A stretch of DNA of 64,000 nt from Nocardia amamiensis. Lineage in GTDB: Bacteria > Actinomycetota > Actinomycetes > Mycobacteriales > Mycobacteriaceae. Below the pieces are notes generated by a model that had not been told where the DNA came from, made no database searches, and was given only the letters and a program-made list of their open reading frames with translations. The translations under genes were made by a program, and so were the position numbers. Within the stretch, counting starts at the first letter, position 1. Every line of letters starts with the position of its first letter. Shown here one piece after another: positions 36,309 through 45,729 of the stretch. The stretch lies in contig NZ_JADLQX010000018.1 in the NCBI RefSeq assembly GCF_015477605.1, forward strand, positions 62,001 to 126,000, written 5' to 3'.

Positions 36309-36765
36309 TGCTCCAGTTTCGCCAGGTTGCCGGAATTTCCTGCCGCGCAGCGTGATAACGCACAAATTGCCCGGAGGGTAGGAAAGTCGCAACTTCTCGA
36401 TGAGGTGGAATTCGAATGGGCGCCATCGGCCATCGACGAAATCACCGTAAGCATCCCGCCGAAAGGGAGCAAGCGTGATCGATATCCCACGCGTTGTCGC
36501 AGCTCCCGGCGATGCGAGCAACGGATGTGATCCAACCCGTCGGTAACATTTCTCGACCGACGATATCTCGACTTTTGCCGCCCATTCCGGTTCTGGACCG
36601 GTGGATTTCCGGTGCGTCGACGCTTCGCCAGGCGCGGCCGATCGTAATTACTGTGACGGGCTTAACAACGCGGGTCTGGGACTTCGATCACTATTCCCGG
36701 CGCTGAGAAGTCGCTGTGGGCAGCGATTTTCACGGCGACAGCAGCCGCCAAGAGAGCCACGCCCC
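36309..36765. other. 457-bp intergenic region with one hairpin
   Basis: No credible gene lies here. It holds the promoter side of the membrane protein (36308, minus strand) and the 3' side of prcB. The only structure seen is the hairpin at 36707-36730. Confidence 0.6.
36707..36730. terminator. hairpin downstream of prcB
   Basis: TCGCTG (36711-36716) and CAGCGA (36721-36726) pair around a TGGG loop, and the flanking GAAG/TTTT extends the stem on the plus strand to ten pairs including G-U. It lies about 36 bases beyond the prcB stop. A terminator for prcB is plausible, though the T-run is on the plus strand. Confidence 0.4.
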
Positions 36766-37590
36766 TCAGTGCCGTTCCGCCGCCGCCCGGGCGTCCACGA
36801 CCGTGCGGGCGATCTCCGCGAGACCCTCGGGCGGAACCTCGACCGCCCCCTCCTCATCGACCACCACCGCAGTGGGATAGATGTCGCGCAGCAGATCGGG
36901 GCCGCCCGTCGCGGTATCGTCCTCGGCAGCATCGAACAGGGCCTCCACCGCCATCCGCAGCGCCTCCTGCTCCTCGATGCCGCGACGGTAGGTCTTCTTC
37001 AGCGACGACTTCGCGAACACCGACCCCGAACCCACCGCGGTATAGCCGAAACGCTCCTCATAACGACCGCCCACCGCGTCGTACGACACGATCCGCCCCA
37101 CCCGCTCCGGATCGACCGCGTCCGCGTCATAGCCGACCAGCAGCGGAATCACCGCCATATCCTGCAGGGCCGCAGGCAGATTGGCCCGCACCATCGCCGA
37201 CAACTTCGTGGCCTTGCCGTCGAACGTCAGCGACGCCCCCTCGATCTTCTCGTAATGCTCGAGCTCGACCGCGAACAACCGGATCATCTCCAACGCCATC
37301 CCCACCGTGCCCGCGAAACCCGCCGCCGAATAGGTATCGGTGATGACGACCTTCTGCATATCGCGCGTCGCCACCATGTGCGCCATCGTGCCCCTGCGGT
37401 CACCGGCCAGCAGCACACCACCGCGATAACTGACCGCGACGATCGTCGTCCCATGCGGCGCGATGTCCGCATCGCCCCCACCGCCCACACCAGGGTCGGG
37501 CAGCAGTTGCGGCGCGTACCGGCGCAGGCACTCCGAAAACGAGGCCGCCGGATACCGCAGGCCGAGCGGGAGGTGACTGTCGGACGTCAT
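36766..37590 (-). CDS. prcB: 20S proteasome beta subunit, orphan paralogue
   Basis: The 274-residue protein has a 47-residue propeptide, then the autoprocessing site HG/TTIVAV with Thr48 as the mature N-terminal nucleophile. AGDRR (Asp17 equivalent), MQKVVI (Lys33 equivalent), [12 protein letters not shown] and [12 protein letters not shown] follow. All catalytic residues are present. Actinobacterial prcB normally sits in pup-prcB-prcA next to dop and pafA; here neither prcA nor pup is adjacent, and the neighbours are a glycosidase and a membrane protein. It differs from the usual actinobacterial PrcB in several conserved stretches. It may be a second beta subunit mixing with a chromosomal PrcA, as with the paired subunits of Rhodococcus. 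An AAAGG site precedes the ATG. Confidence 0.9.
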   Translation of the reverse strand: MTSDSHLPLGLRYPAASFSECLRRYAPQLLPDPGVGGGGDADIAPHGTTIVAVSYRGGVLLAGDRRGTMAHMVATRDMQKVVITDTYSAAGFAGTVGMALEMIRLFAVELEHYEKIEGASLTFDGKATKLSAMVRANLPAALQDMAVIPLLVGYDADAVDPERVGRIVSYDAVGGRYEERFGYTAVGSGSVFAKSSLKKTYRRGIEEQEALRMAVEALFDAAEDDTATGGPDLLRDIYPTAVVVDEEGAVEVPPEGLAEIARTVVDARAAAERH

Positions 37591-37728
37591 GGATCACCTT
37601 TCCGGATGGAGCATGCACCACCCGCGAACGCGACACGTACTCCCGCCGACGTTACCGGAACCCCGCCACTCCGCGCCGCGCATCGAACATGGCCCTCCCC
37701 ACCAGGACCGAAGACCTCTGGGGACCCA

Positions 37729-39054
37729 TCACCCCTCGGCAAGCCCCTCTCCGGCGCAGGCGTCCGGCGCGTCGATCTCGATGCAGGGAACCGGAGCGCG
37801 CGTCGGGCGGTAGCTCGGCTCTACGCCGCCCTGGCGGATCAGCCGGGTATATGCATCGACCGCGTCGGTCGGCCGGCGAGCCAACGTCGGATCGGTCAGC
37901 ACGTCGACCGTGTAGAGCCCGAACCGCGGCGCGTAGGTACCCCACTCGTAGTTGTCGGTGAGGCTCCAATAGTTGTAGCCGATCACGTTGATTCCATCGG
38001 CCTTCGCGCGTTGCAACCAATACACCGTGTCCCGCAGATGATCCGCACGGGTGTAGCCATCCGGGCGAACCTGCCCGTTCTCCGTCGGAAGACCGTTCTC
38101 CACCACATACAACGGACGATCCGGAAACTGACGCGCGTAATGCCGCAACGCGTAGTAGACACCCTCCGGATGCACCGGCAACTCCCACATCGGGACCCCA
38201 CCCACCGCACCGCCCTGCGCCGCCTCCCCGGTCTGCGGCAGGGGAGCGAAGTAGTAATCGACCCCGACGAAGTCCAGCTTCGCCGAGATCCGATCGACAA
38301 TCGGCTGATTGACCTCCGTCTCCGCACCCGCCACATAGCCGAGATTGCTGGTCACCATCGCATCCGGCCGGAACCGATGGATGACGTCGTAGATCTCGTT
38401 GTGCGCCTGCGCGATCCGATCGACCATCGCAGGCGCCTCCTCGACGCTGATCCCGCCCGTACGCAACTCGGTGCCGACATACGCGGCAGGCTCGTTGAAC
38501 GTCACCCACAACGGACCCCGCGAGGAATACCGCTGCACCACCTTGCGCATGTTCGCCAGCCAGTCCTCGACCATCCCCGGATTGCGCCACCCGCCACGGT
38601 CCAACGCCCATCCCGGATACACCCAGTGATCCAAGGTCAGCATCGGCCGCATGCCCGCCGCCAGAATCCGCGCGATCACATTGTCGTAGAAACCGAACGC
38701 CGCCTCGTCCCACATGTCCGGCGTGGGCTGCAACCGCGCCCACTCGATGCCCACCCGGTAAACCCGCACACCCAGCCGCGCCGCCAGATCGATATCGTTC
38801 ATGTAGCGGCGGGTGAAGTCCACCGAATCGCGGTACGGGTCGGCCGTCGCACCCGACGCGATATAGCGCGACCAGTTGCTGTCCGGTGCATGACCTTCAG
38901 ATTGAAACCCCGACGACGCCACGCCCCACAAAAAATCCGCCTCGAACGGCGCCACCTCCCGAGGCGGATGAGCAGCGGAAACGCCGGACACCATCAGCAT
39001 GGCCGCCGCGGTCGACAGCGCGGCCAACCCGCTCCGGGAACTGCGTGTACGCAT
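37729..39054 (-). CDS. secreted family 1 glycoside hydrolase
   Basis: The 441-residue protein has an N-terminal Sec signal (SGLAALSTAAAMLMVSGVSA then AHPP). The mature GH1 TIM barrel carries the acid/base motif TFNEP (Glu188) and nucleophile motif VVENG (Glu319), plus FLWGVASSGFQSEG near the start and NYWSLTDNYEWG near the end. It should hydrolyse beta-glucosides or related sugars outside the cell. The start at 39054 is chosen because it begins the signal peptide; longer in-frame extensions are not protein-like. Both catalytic carboxylates are intact. Confidence 0.92.
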   Translation of the reverse strand: MRTRSSRSGLAALSTAAAMLMVSGVSAAHPPREVAPFEADFLWGVASSGFQSEGHAPDSNWSRYIASGATADPYRDSVDFTRRYMNDIDLAARLGVRVYRVGIEWARLQPTPDMWDEAAFGFYDNVIARILAAGMRPMLTLDHWVYPGWALDRGGWRNPGMVEDWLANMRKVVQRYSSRGPLWVTFNEPAAYVGTELRTGGISVEEAPAMVDRIAQAHNEIYDVIHRFRPDAMVTSNLGYVAGAETEVNQPIVDRISAKLDFVGVDYYFAPLPQTGEAAQGGAVGGVPMWELPVHPEGVYYALRHYARQFPDRPLYVVENGLPTENGQVRPDGYTRADHLRDTVYWLQRAKADGINVIGYNYWSLTDNYEWGTYAPRFGLYTVDVLTDPTLARRPTDAVDAYTRLIRQGGVEPSYRPTRAPVPCIEIDAPDACAGEGLAEG

Positions 39055-39468
39055 CGCCGTAGCGTAACTGGATGATTGCTGTGTTCTGGTGCAGCCTTCC
39101 GCGTGTCGCCGGTCGCGAAACCGACACGATTCTCCCTCGATACCGCCGCGCCAACCCCACGCAGCCCCGGGCATCCGCCAGCCCTCCGGCGTGCCGACTC
39201 GACATTCCATCGCGAAGCGCCACCGCCCTTCCCGGCCACCGGCCGACACCGTCGTATCCGACGCCGCCGCAATACTTCTCACCAATCCGCAAACCCCAAG
39301 GCGACGCCGCCCAGCGACGCCGCAGCCAGCTCCAGCACCCAGGCCCGACTCTCATGAACGAAGCCGACTTCGATCCTCTCCTGCGCGTCCTCGCGAAACG
39401 CCGCACGCCACCACAAGAGCGCAGCAATTGACCGCGCACATCCGCCGCCGATCGACCAGACTTGCCGG
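39055..39468. other. 414-bp intergenic region, nothing recognised
   Basis: This region lies between the divergent starts of the glycosidase (39054) and the unknown protein (39469). Open frames on the plus strand here are low-complexity Arg/Pro/Ser translations of GC-rich DNA and have no start site or family resemblance. Confidence 0.6.
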
Positions 39469-40560
39469 GTGACCAGATACGCATTCGATGCCGACCGCAC
39501 CGCCCTCGTCGCCACCTGGGCGACCGGACGAGGTGACCTCGCCCAAGCGGTGGCCACGCTGCCCCCGCAGGTGACCACCGACCAGGCCACCGATCTGGCG
39601 TCGAACCTGACCACCCTGTCGCGGTTCCAGTGGCGCACCTACACCCATCCGGCCAGTGCCGCGGGCGACCCTGACGTCCCCAACAGCGAAGCATGGCGGC
39701 GCGCCGAGGAACGCAGGAACTTCAAACAAGTCGAAGCAGCGCTGCGCAGCCCCAACCTGCCCACCGACGAAGGCCTCCTCGTCTCCTACAGCGGAGTCGT
39801 CGAATCCGCCCACCGCATCGGACGCACCCTGCACGACATCGGCGACGACGCCCTGCGCGACACCCTCCTCGCCGAAGTACGCGCCGAACAGGAAGCCATC
39901 GAATCCGCCGAACGCGGCGACCTCTCCGGCCGCGCCCGCCAAGCCGTCGAACTGTCCCGCCCCGACGTGTCCCCGGCCCAAGTCCACGCCGCCGACGCAC
40001 TTCTGCGCGCCGACCCGCTCGGCACCATCGAACTGTTCACCGAACTCGACCCGGCTTCGGCTTCGGTCGCCGCCGCACACTGGCTGTACGCCGCGGCCGA
40101 AGTCGCCGGCGAGGCCGCGAACGTACCCACCACCGACGTCGTCGCCGAAGCAGACGACATCGAAGCGCTCCAAGTCGAAACACCCACCCTCGTCCTCGAA
40201 CGACTCGCCGCGGGCGACACCCCCACCGAGGTCGTCCTCGACCTCATCGCCGAAGCCATGGCCGTGCACGAAGGCCGCGTCCCGGCGCCGTGGAGCCTCG
40301 TCGCCCAGGTTGCCGAAATCGAAACGCAGGCACACCGATTCGGCGTCGACGCCGACACGCGTGAGGCGATGCTCACCGGCTTCCGTATCAGCCGCCTCGA
40401 CCCCGCGCGCCCCGCGCTCGACCTCCTGGAAGACCTCCTCGACGGCATCCGCGGCTGCCTGCTGCTCTACGCCGCACACACCGACGGTGACGACCCCGAA
40501 GCCCGGTTCACCGCCGACGTCCGTCTCGAAGCCGACGCCGACCCCGAAGATCTCCTCTAG
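39469..40560 (+). CDS. conserved protein of unknown function, acidic and helical
   Basis: The 363-residue protein is rich in Ala, Glu and Asp and is predicted to be mostly helical, without membrane segments, signal or metal motifs. Its codon-position pattern is clearly protein-coding. The N-terminus (TRYAFDADRTALVATWATGR) and the C-terminus ending DADPEDLL are not recognised. The GTG start at 39469 lacks a clear ribosome site. It runs convergently to the strictosidine-synthase-like gene, with a perfect hairpin between them. Confidence 0.65.
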   Translation: MTRYAFDADRTALVATWATGRGDLAQAVATLPPQVTTDQATDLASNLTTLSRFQWRTYTHPASAAGDPDVPNSEAWRRAEERRNFKQVEAALRSPNLPTDEGLLVSYSGVVESAHRIGRTLHDIGDDALRDTLLAEVRAEQEAIESAERGDLSGRARQAVELSRPDVSPAQVHAADALLRADPLGTIELFTELDPASASVAAAHWLYAAAEVAGEAANVPTTDVVAEADDIEALQVETPTLVLERLAAGDTPTEVVLDLIAEAMAVHEGRVPAPWSLVAQVAEIETQAHRFGVDADTREAMLTGFRISRLDPARPALDLLEDLLDGIRGCLLLYAAHTDGDDPEARFTADVRLEADADPEDLL

Positions 40561-40623
40561 ACCACCGAGCGCGCGAATCATCGACACAGCGCCATCGCGC
40601 ACGCCGGAGCCGAGCGCAGGCAT

Positions 40624-40654
40624 GAGCGGGGCATGAACACGCCATGCCCCGCTC
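40624..40654. terminator. perfect 12-bp hairpin, bidirectional terminator
   Basis: GAGCGGGGCATG (40624-40635) and its exact reverse complement CATGCCCCGCTC (40643-40654) flank a 7-base loop. It lies 63 bases after one stop and 17 bases before the other of two convergent genes, as expected for a shared terminator. There is no T-run on either side. Confidence 0.8.
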
Positions 40655-40671
40655 CACCCAGCACCCCGTCG

Positions 40672-41670
40672 CTACGGCACCCGCGACACGGCCACCGCCG
40701 ACTCGGTGAGACTGCCGAGATACAGCACGCCGTCCTGCTCGACCACACCGGTCACCATCGAGTAATCCGTTCCTTCAACCTGCAGATCGTGCACGACCCC
40801 GCCGTCGAAATCGACCGCCATCACCCACACCGTTCGCGCCGGCTTCGGCTGCACCCACTCCGGCAACGTCCACACAACCCGCCGCAGGATGCCCGGCAAC
40901 GGAAGAAGGCGGTCCAACAAGGGATTTCGCGGGGAAGGGAGCGTGATCCACACCAAGCCGTCGCTGCCGAGACCCATATTGTCCGGGAATCCGGGCAAGT
41001 TCTCGATCAACCGGTCCCGCGTTCCCGCCTTCGGGCCGGTCAGCCAGTAGCGCGTCACCCGGTAGCCACCGGTCTCGGCGACCAGCACGCAGGAACGCTC
41101 GGGCGCGAGGACCACGCCGTTGGCGAACTGGAGATCGTCGATCAGCGTCTCCACCGAGCCCGAGGGATCGCGGCGGAACAGGCGGCCCGTGCCGGAGTGT
41201 TCCAGGATGTCGCCCATGTACTCGGCAAGGGAGTACCGGCTCGACGACGCCGAGAAGTAGATCGTGCCGTCGGTATCGCGGACGACGTTGCTGGCGAACC
41301 GGAGACGCTCACCGTCGACCTCGTCGACCAGCACCGTGAGCGTGCCCTCGGCGTCCAACTCCAGCAGTCCGCGCTCGAAATCGCAGATGAGTACTCGACC
41401 ATCGGGGTCGGCGTGCAGACCCAGCGGACGACCTCCGGTGTTCACGAGCTCACGCACGTCGCCGGTCGCCGGATCGATGCTGAGGATCGCGCCATCGTCG
41501 GTGCCCGCCACGATCCTGCCGTCGGGGGAGAGCACCACATCCTCGGGGCCGGCTCCGGGCAGCTCGATCCTTCTGACCTCGGGAAGGGGTGGAACGCTGC
41601 GGGTTTGACCGGCGCGAGCCGGAGCAGGAGGGGGCGTCCAGCGCTGCGGCTGCATGGTCGAAGCGAGCAT
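40672..41670 (-). CDS. strictosidine-synthase-like / SMP-30 family six-bladed beta-propeller
   Basis: The 332-residue protein shows propeller repeats: GPEDVVLSPDGRIVAGTDDG, GRPLGLHADPDGRVLICDFE, RLRFASNVVRDTDGTIYFSA, QFANGVVLAPERSCVLVAET and LPGFPDNMGLGSDG. It matches the SSL/gluconolactonase group. Members include lactonases and calcium-dependent hydrolases, and few are true strictosidine synthases. There is no signal peptide, so it should be cytosolic. It stands alone, with an AT-rich 340-bp region upstream. Confidence 0.85.
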   Translation of the reverse strand: MLASTMQPQRWTPPPAPARAGQTRSVPPLPEVRRIELPGAGPEDVVLSPDGRIVAGTDDGAILSIDPATGDVRELVNTGGRPLGLHADPDGRVLICDFERGLLELDAEGTLTVLVDEVDGERLRFASNVVRDTDGTIYFSASSSRYSLAEYMGDILEHSGTGRLFRRDPSGSVETLIDDLQFANGVVLAPERSCVLVAETGGYRVTRYWLTGPKAGTRDRLIENLPGFPDNMGLGSDGLVWITLPSPRNPLLDRLLPLPGILRRVVWTLPEWVQPKPARTVWVMAVDFDGGVVHDLQVEGTDYSMVTGVVEQDGVLYLGSLTESAVAVSRVP

Positions 41671-42011
41671 GGGATCAGGGTAGCCGGGGGAGTGCGGAAT
41701 TCTCCGCGGAAACTACGCCACTAGGGGAGCGCGGTTCCGGTTCGAGGTGAACGGGCCGGAATGAAATAAATCTCCCCTGATACCGACCACCTGCGAATGA
41801 CATGTTCTTACGTAGATATTCGCATCTAACTATACATATCTCATTTCAAGTTCCGCCGGAGCAAACACCCACAACTTCCAATCAGCAAGGACGCCAGGGG
41901 AGCCCGAAGGCTCGGGAGTAGGTGTTCGCGGAGAACGCCTATGGAACCACGACTGGTCCGCCGCTTTCGGGATCATTTTGGCACTGATCCGGTAGCGGCG
42001 GGTGCTGTACG
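41671..42011. promoter_or_regulatory. AT-rich intergenic region with inverted repeats
   Basis: No gene is seen. An AT-rich core at 41760-41850 contains an inverted repeat TGCGAAT/ATTCGCA (41792-41798 and 41818-41824) and the motif at 41809-41828 that recurs at 43038. Two further hairpins lie at 41900-41913 (GAGCC-CGAA-GGCTC) and 41920-41940 (AGGTGTTC with GAACGCCT). It contains the promoter side of the gene ending at 40672. Confidence 0.5.
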
Positions 42012-42728
42012 TCAGGGCTGGTGGGTGATGGTGTACCAAAGGATGGCCAGCGTGCCGAGCGTGAAAAGCGGTGACACGATCCACATTTCGACCTTGTTGC
42101 CGGTTCGATCGATGATCGGGAAACTGACGCGGATGTCGAAGGGCCAGAACAGGCGGCAACCCCGGTCGGTGAGACAGTCGCCGAGCAAGTGGGCCAACGC
42201 GCCCAGTCCCACCGCGAAGGGCAGCCAAACCGGCTTGTCCGCGATCCAGTGCTGCATCGCGAAGGTGCCTCCCGCGGCGAGAACCACGATCGGCCCCCAC
42301 GACTTGAAGCCGTTGCCGGACGGGCACAGATGCAGCGCGCGCACAGCCAAGGCCAGCAGGAAGAAGACCAGGCTCAGGGTGAACCAGCGGCCGAGCCAAT
42401 GCTCGCCCGCCCAAGTGCCGAACGCGACGGCCGCGACGAACGCGAGGGAATGTGTCGCGCGGCGATGGCCGCCTGAGATCCACGAAATGAGCTGGCATGC
42501 GGTATGCGTAATCGGGCCCAACGCGTGCGCGATCGTGCCGTCGGGATGGTCCGCATCCGGGAGCAGCGCGGCTCCCGCGGTGAGAAACACCCCGAGCAGC
42601 AGATCGACCGTTCCGAGATGCCCCGTCGCATCCTGCAGGGCCGGATAGGTCAGTACCGTCACCGGCAGCACCGCTGCCGCCGCCGACCAAGCCAGCGCGC
42701 CGCTGGTCGCATGTGAATGTCCGAGCAC
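42012..42728 (-). CDS. YdjM-like membrane-bound metal-dependent hydrolase (DUF457)
   Basis: The 238-residue protein has about five to six membrane segments and the conserved polar set of the family: HSHATSGALA near the N-terminus, LLPDADHPDGTIAH, GHRRATHSLAF and GALAHLLGDCLTDRG. The His/Asp pattern suggests a membrane-embedded metal site. Family members are annotated as inner-membrane hydrolases, but the true substrate is not known. A GTG start at 42728 is used. AT-rich regions with related motifs flank the gene on both sides. Confidence 0.85.
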   Translation of the reverse strand: MLGHSHATSGALAWSAAAAVLPVTVLTYPALQDATGHLGTVDLLLGVFLTAGAALLPDADHPDGTIAHALGPITHTACQLISWISGGHRRATHSLAFVAAVAFGTWAGEHWLGRWFTLSLVFFLLALAVRALHLCPSGNGFKSWGPIVVLAAGGTFAMQHWIADKPVWLPFAVGLGALAHLLGDCLTDRGCRLFWPFDIRVSFPIIDRTGNKVEMWIVSPLFTLGTLAILWYTITHQP

Positions 42729-43440
42729 CGCTCGAACATTAGTTCAACTCTCGATCTGTGCGCGAATAGCGTTGTCGGGTCGAGTAAGTGGGCTCGATGA
42801 TGTGGCAAATCGAATCGTTGGTCTGCAAAAGCCTCGCGCGCTTGGCTTTTGCGGGAAGTGGATCGACCGCCCGGGCGGGGAGTCTCGATGGTGGTGTAGG
42901 GGAGTGCTTGTCGTCGCGCCAAAGAGGACGGCGCTGGGGCCGGTGACGCGGTGGAGCTGGGCCCTCGCATGCCTCTGAACATTTCACTCGATCGTCGCGT
43001 TTCGACTTGACCGCGCGCCCACTACAGAACATCTGGATACGTAAATCTGCGTATATATGCATATACAAACCTCTTCGCTCCGATATCCAGACTCTGTCCG
43101 CCATTACGTTTCAAGAACCGCATAGAGGGCTACGTGAGACGCGATCATGACCTGGGGGAGTGTGCCGATGCGTCCTGGAAGTCGAGCCACGGTGTGCCGC
43201 CGGCCGCGTGCAGTGCGCGTGGGAAGGGCGGCTGCAGCGCCGCATTCCGCGAGTGAACCGGTCGCCAGCTGTTTCCCAGGTTTGGGGAGTCAAGCCTTCT
43301 GCCTGCGCCTACGCTGCATCGCGTAGCGCGACCTGATCGATTGCCGCCCGGTCGATCCGAGCTTGCCGAGGGTGCGTGGCAACTGGCTGGTTTCGCCCAG
43401 GTCGGCGCGAGTAGCGGTAGGCCATGCGTAGGAGGTTGCG
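42729..43440. promoter_or_regulatory. 712-bp gene-free region with an AT-rich palindrome cluster
   Basis: No credible gene is seen on either strand. At 43037-43066 there is a short AT-rich island containing ATACG-N8-CGTAT (43037-43054) and the perfect palindrome TATATGCATATA (43054-43065), in a genome that is otherwise GC-rich. The 3' end holds the AGGAGG ribosome site of the next gene. Confidence 0.5.
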
Positions 43441-44475
43441 GTGGGTAGGGGTCGCGGAGTACATCTGTGCGGCAGTGTGCCGTTGGCTGATGCGCGAACG
43501 GTTTTCTCGGAAGCCGCAGGGCGGATCGGGACCCGGTTGAAGCGTATTCCGGACGGGGAAACCGGTGTGCGCGACAACTGGGTGGTCTGGCAGCTTCCCA
43601 AGATGCAAGCGCATCCGGACCTGGAAACCGTTCCGCCACCGAGCCCGGAATACGGGCCGAGCGAACGAGTGCAACCCAAGCCGGGCGTAGATGCGGCGTC
43701 AATCGACTTCGGTCCCTTGGGGTACGCGGAGGCCGCTCTGGAGTCCTGGCAAGTGTTCCGGCGGCTGCGCGAGGACGGCGCGATCCCGGAGGGCACCCGA
43801 TTCCAGGTATGCCTGCCGACGCCGATCGCGGTGATCGGGGCCTTCGTCGCGGGACCGCAGGGGGAGTTGGAGCGCAGATACGAGGCGCAACTGCTCGCCG
43901 AACTCGCCATCATCCTCGATGGCATTCCAGGCGACGAGCTCGCGGTGCAATGGGATACCGCGGTCGAGTTCGCGATTTTCGAGGGCGTGTTCCCGTCCTG
44001 GTTCGGAACCGATTATCCGACCCAGCTCGAGGAAGTGGGGAAGCGGCTCGTCCGGCTGGGTGCCGCGGTGCCCGAACCGGTCGAAGTCGGCTATCACCTC
44101 TGCTACGGCGACTTCGGTCACCGTCACTTCGCCGAACCCGTCGACACCGGCCGGCTGGCCGCGGTAGCGGGACGCATCGTGGCAGGACTGGACCGGCCGG
44201 TCCAGTGGATCCACCTGCCGGTTCCGCGCTCACGCACCGATGCGGAGTACTTCAAGCCCCTTGCCGACCTCGCGCTTCCACTCGAAACCGACCTCTATCT
44301 CGGCTTGGTCCACGCTACGGACGGCAAAGCGGGGGCGTTGCAACGCATCGAAGCCGCCCGCACGGCCGTAACCGACTTCGGCATCGCCACCGAGTGCGGC
44401 ATGGGTCGCCGCCCAGCGGACCAGATTCCCGCTTTGTTCGACCTGCACGCCGAGTTGGCCGAAACATTGTCCTGA
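43441..44475 (+). CDS. MetE/UROD-fold protein of unknown function
   Basis: This 344-residue TIM-barrel-like protein begins with HLCGSVPLADARTVF and RIPDGETG, and has PIAVIGAF, ELAVQWDTAVEF, VEVGYHLCYGDFGHRHF and GIATECGMGRRP. The last segment resembles the zinc-ligand end of cobalamin-independent methionine synthase (His/Cys residues), but it is much shorter than MetE and lacks the N-terminal half. A GTG start follows AGGAGG by five bases. Such proteins occur in actinobacteria as stand-alone genes with no proven role; methyl transfer is a possibility. Confidence 0.75.
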   Translation: MGRGRGVHLCGSVPLADARTVFSEAAGRIGTRLKRIPDGETGVRDNWVVWQLPKMQAHPDLETVPPPSPEYGPSERVQPKPGVDAASIDFGPLGYAEAALESWQVFRRLREDGAIPEGTRFQVCLPTPIAVIGAFVAGPQGELERRYEAQLLAELAIILDGIPGDELAVQWDTAVEFAIFEGVFPSWFGTDYPTQLEEVGKRLVRLGAAVPEPVEVGYHLCYGDFGHRHFAEPVDTGRLAAVAGRIVAGLDRPVQWIHLPVPRSRTDAEYFKPLADLALPLETDLYLGLVHATDGKAGALQRIEAARTAVTDFGIATECGMGRRPADQIPALFDLHAELAETLS

Positions 44476-44808
44476 ACTGATTGTCTCGGTGCCGGATCAT
44501 CTTGCGAGGTTGGTCCGGCGCTGGACCAACCTCGCGTCGAGCGGGGAGATGGCCGTGCGTGCGAGCAAGGGCGGTGCGTCCTCTAGTTGACATAATGTTG
44601 ATTATCGGCGGTAATTTCGGGGTAGCCGGTGAGCTGGGTTGTGATTGTGTGGTGCGGTCATTGCTCGATTGTTCGCGGAGTCTGCCTGGAACGGCTGCCA
44701 GGTGCCCCGTGCCGCACTTCAGCCATGTTGTCGAGTTTGCGGTCGCACATTCGTGGCAGGATCTTTGCGGTAGTGAAAACCGTTGGCGGATGCGAACTTT
44801 GCGAACAT
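44476..44808. other. 333-bp intergenic region
   Basis: No gene recognised. A TTGACA hexamer (44587-44592) next to ATAAT-GTTG-ATTAT (44592-44605) looks promoter-like on the plus strand, but the first plus-strand gene starts only at 45014. Confidence 0.4.
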
Positions 44809-44988
44809 TCAGGTCGCTCCGGACGGCATTGTTTCGTCGCCCAGCGTGCTGCGTCCCGCGGCCGCGACGATGGTGCCGTGTTCGCTGATCAGCCATTGGC
44901 CGCAGACGCAGCGCAGGTAGCGCACCGGGCCGTGTGCGGAGATCGGGACGGGTGCGGGCCAGGAGCAGGCGGGACAGGTAGCAACCAT
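44809..44988 (-). CDS. small zinc-ribbon protein
   Basis: The protein has 59 residues with CPAC near the N-terminus and a CVCG pair about 22 residues later, forming a Cys4 zinc ribbon, followed by WLISEHG and a flexible tail. The ATG at 44988 is preceded by a purine-rich stretch. It is divergent from the CGNR zinc-finger gene, with only 25 bp between starts, so the two may be co-regulated. Function unknown. Confidence 0.6.
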   Translation of the reverse strand: MVATCPACSWPAPVPISAHGPVRYLRCVCGQWLISEHGTIVAAAGRSTLGDETMPSGAT

Positions 44989-45013
44989 GGTCTCAGCCTG
45001 ATGTAATGGCTTT

Positions 45014-45514
45014 GTGCATTTCAACCCTTACGGTGGCGCGGCGGCCGAGTTGGCGGCCCGGCTGGTGAACGCGGAGCCGGAGCAAGATTTGATCCGGCTG
45101 CTGGACGAATCCGGGTACAAGCCGCTCGGGTCGTTGAACGCCCGCCGGCTCGCCGGACTGCGGCGGTGGATAGCCAGACTCGACGAGGTCTTCGGTAACC
45201 CCAGCGTGGAATTGCTCAACGCGCTGCTGGCGGAGACCACCAGTCAGCCGTATATCTCCACGCACGATGGACGAAAGCCGCACCTGCACTACGCGCGTGA
45301 GGATGCGCCGATGGATGAGCGGGTGAAGGCGTATACCGCGGCGGGGCTGGCGGAGCTGTTCTGCGAAGATCCGAACCGTATCGGCCGCTGCGCCCGTGCC
45401 GGTTGCGGACTGGTGTTCATCGACACCTCCCGCAATGGGCGGCGCCGGTTCTGTTCGACGCGCTGCTCGAATCGGGTGCACGTCGCCGAGCATCGCACGC
45501 GCCGCTCGGCCTGA
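45014..45514 (+). CDS. CGNR zinc-finger protein with ABATE domain
   Basis: The 166-residue protein starts HFNPYGGAAAELAARLVN and has a helical N-terminal stress-type (ABATE/DUF1470) domain. A C-terminal CGNR zinc finger follows with CARAGCGLVFIDTSRNGRRR and FCSTRCSNRVHVAEHR. Members are probable DNA-binding regulators in actinobacteria. The GTG start at 45014 sits near the divergent zinc-ribbon gene and the transcript may be almost leaderless. The finger cysteines are complete. Confidence 0.85.
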   Translation: MHFNPYGGAAAELAARLVNAEPEQDLIRLLDESGYKPLGSLNARRLAGLRRWIARLDEVFGNPSVELLNALLAETTSQPYISTHDGRKPHLHYAREDAPMDERVKAYTAAGLAELFCEDPNRIGRCARAGCGLVFIDTSRNGRRRFCSTRCSNRVHVAEHRTRRSA

Positions 45515-45729
45515 AATGAGTTGTCGAGTGCCAGCCTGGATCAGGGTGCTGGCCGGTGGTAACTCTAGGCGGTCTTCGGGATGACTGGTGAATATTGGGA
45601 ATTCGCTAGACGCCTCTCCCCTGGCCACCCAACTGGCCGCATAGAAACGTCACAGTGATGAAATTTGTGGCGCCATCACTCTGGTGACGATGTTCGGTGG
45701 ATTCTGTTTTGCGGGCCAGCGATCGGTGA

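Noticed and set aside
36601-39075. 824-codon open frame on the plus strand
   Set aside because: It is antisense to prcB and the GH1 glycosidase, both with complete catalytic motifs. The plus-strand translation is Arg/His/Pro-rich and featureless.
42739-43104. 121-codon minus-strand frame in the gap upstream of the YdjM-like gene
   Set aside because: No ribosome site, no family resemblance and an Arg/Ser/Pro-rich composition. The region is better read as intergenic.
44587-44617. TTGACA promoter with possible -10 element on the plus strand
   Set aside because: The -10 match is weak and no gene starts within 390 bp downstream on this strand.
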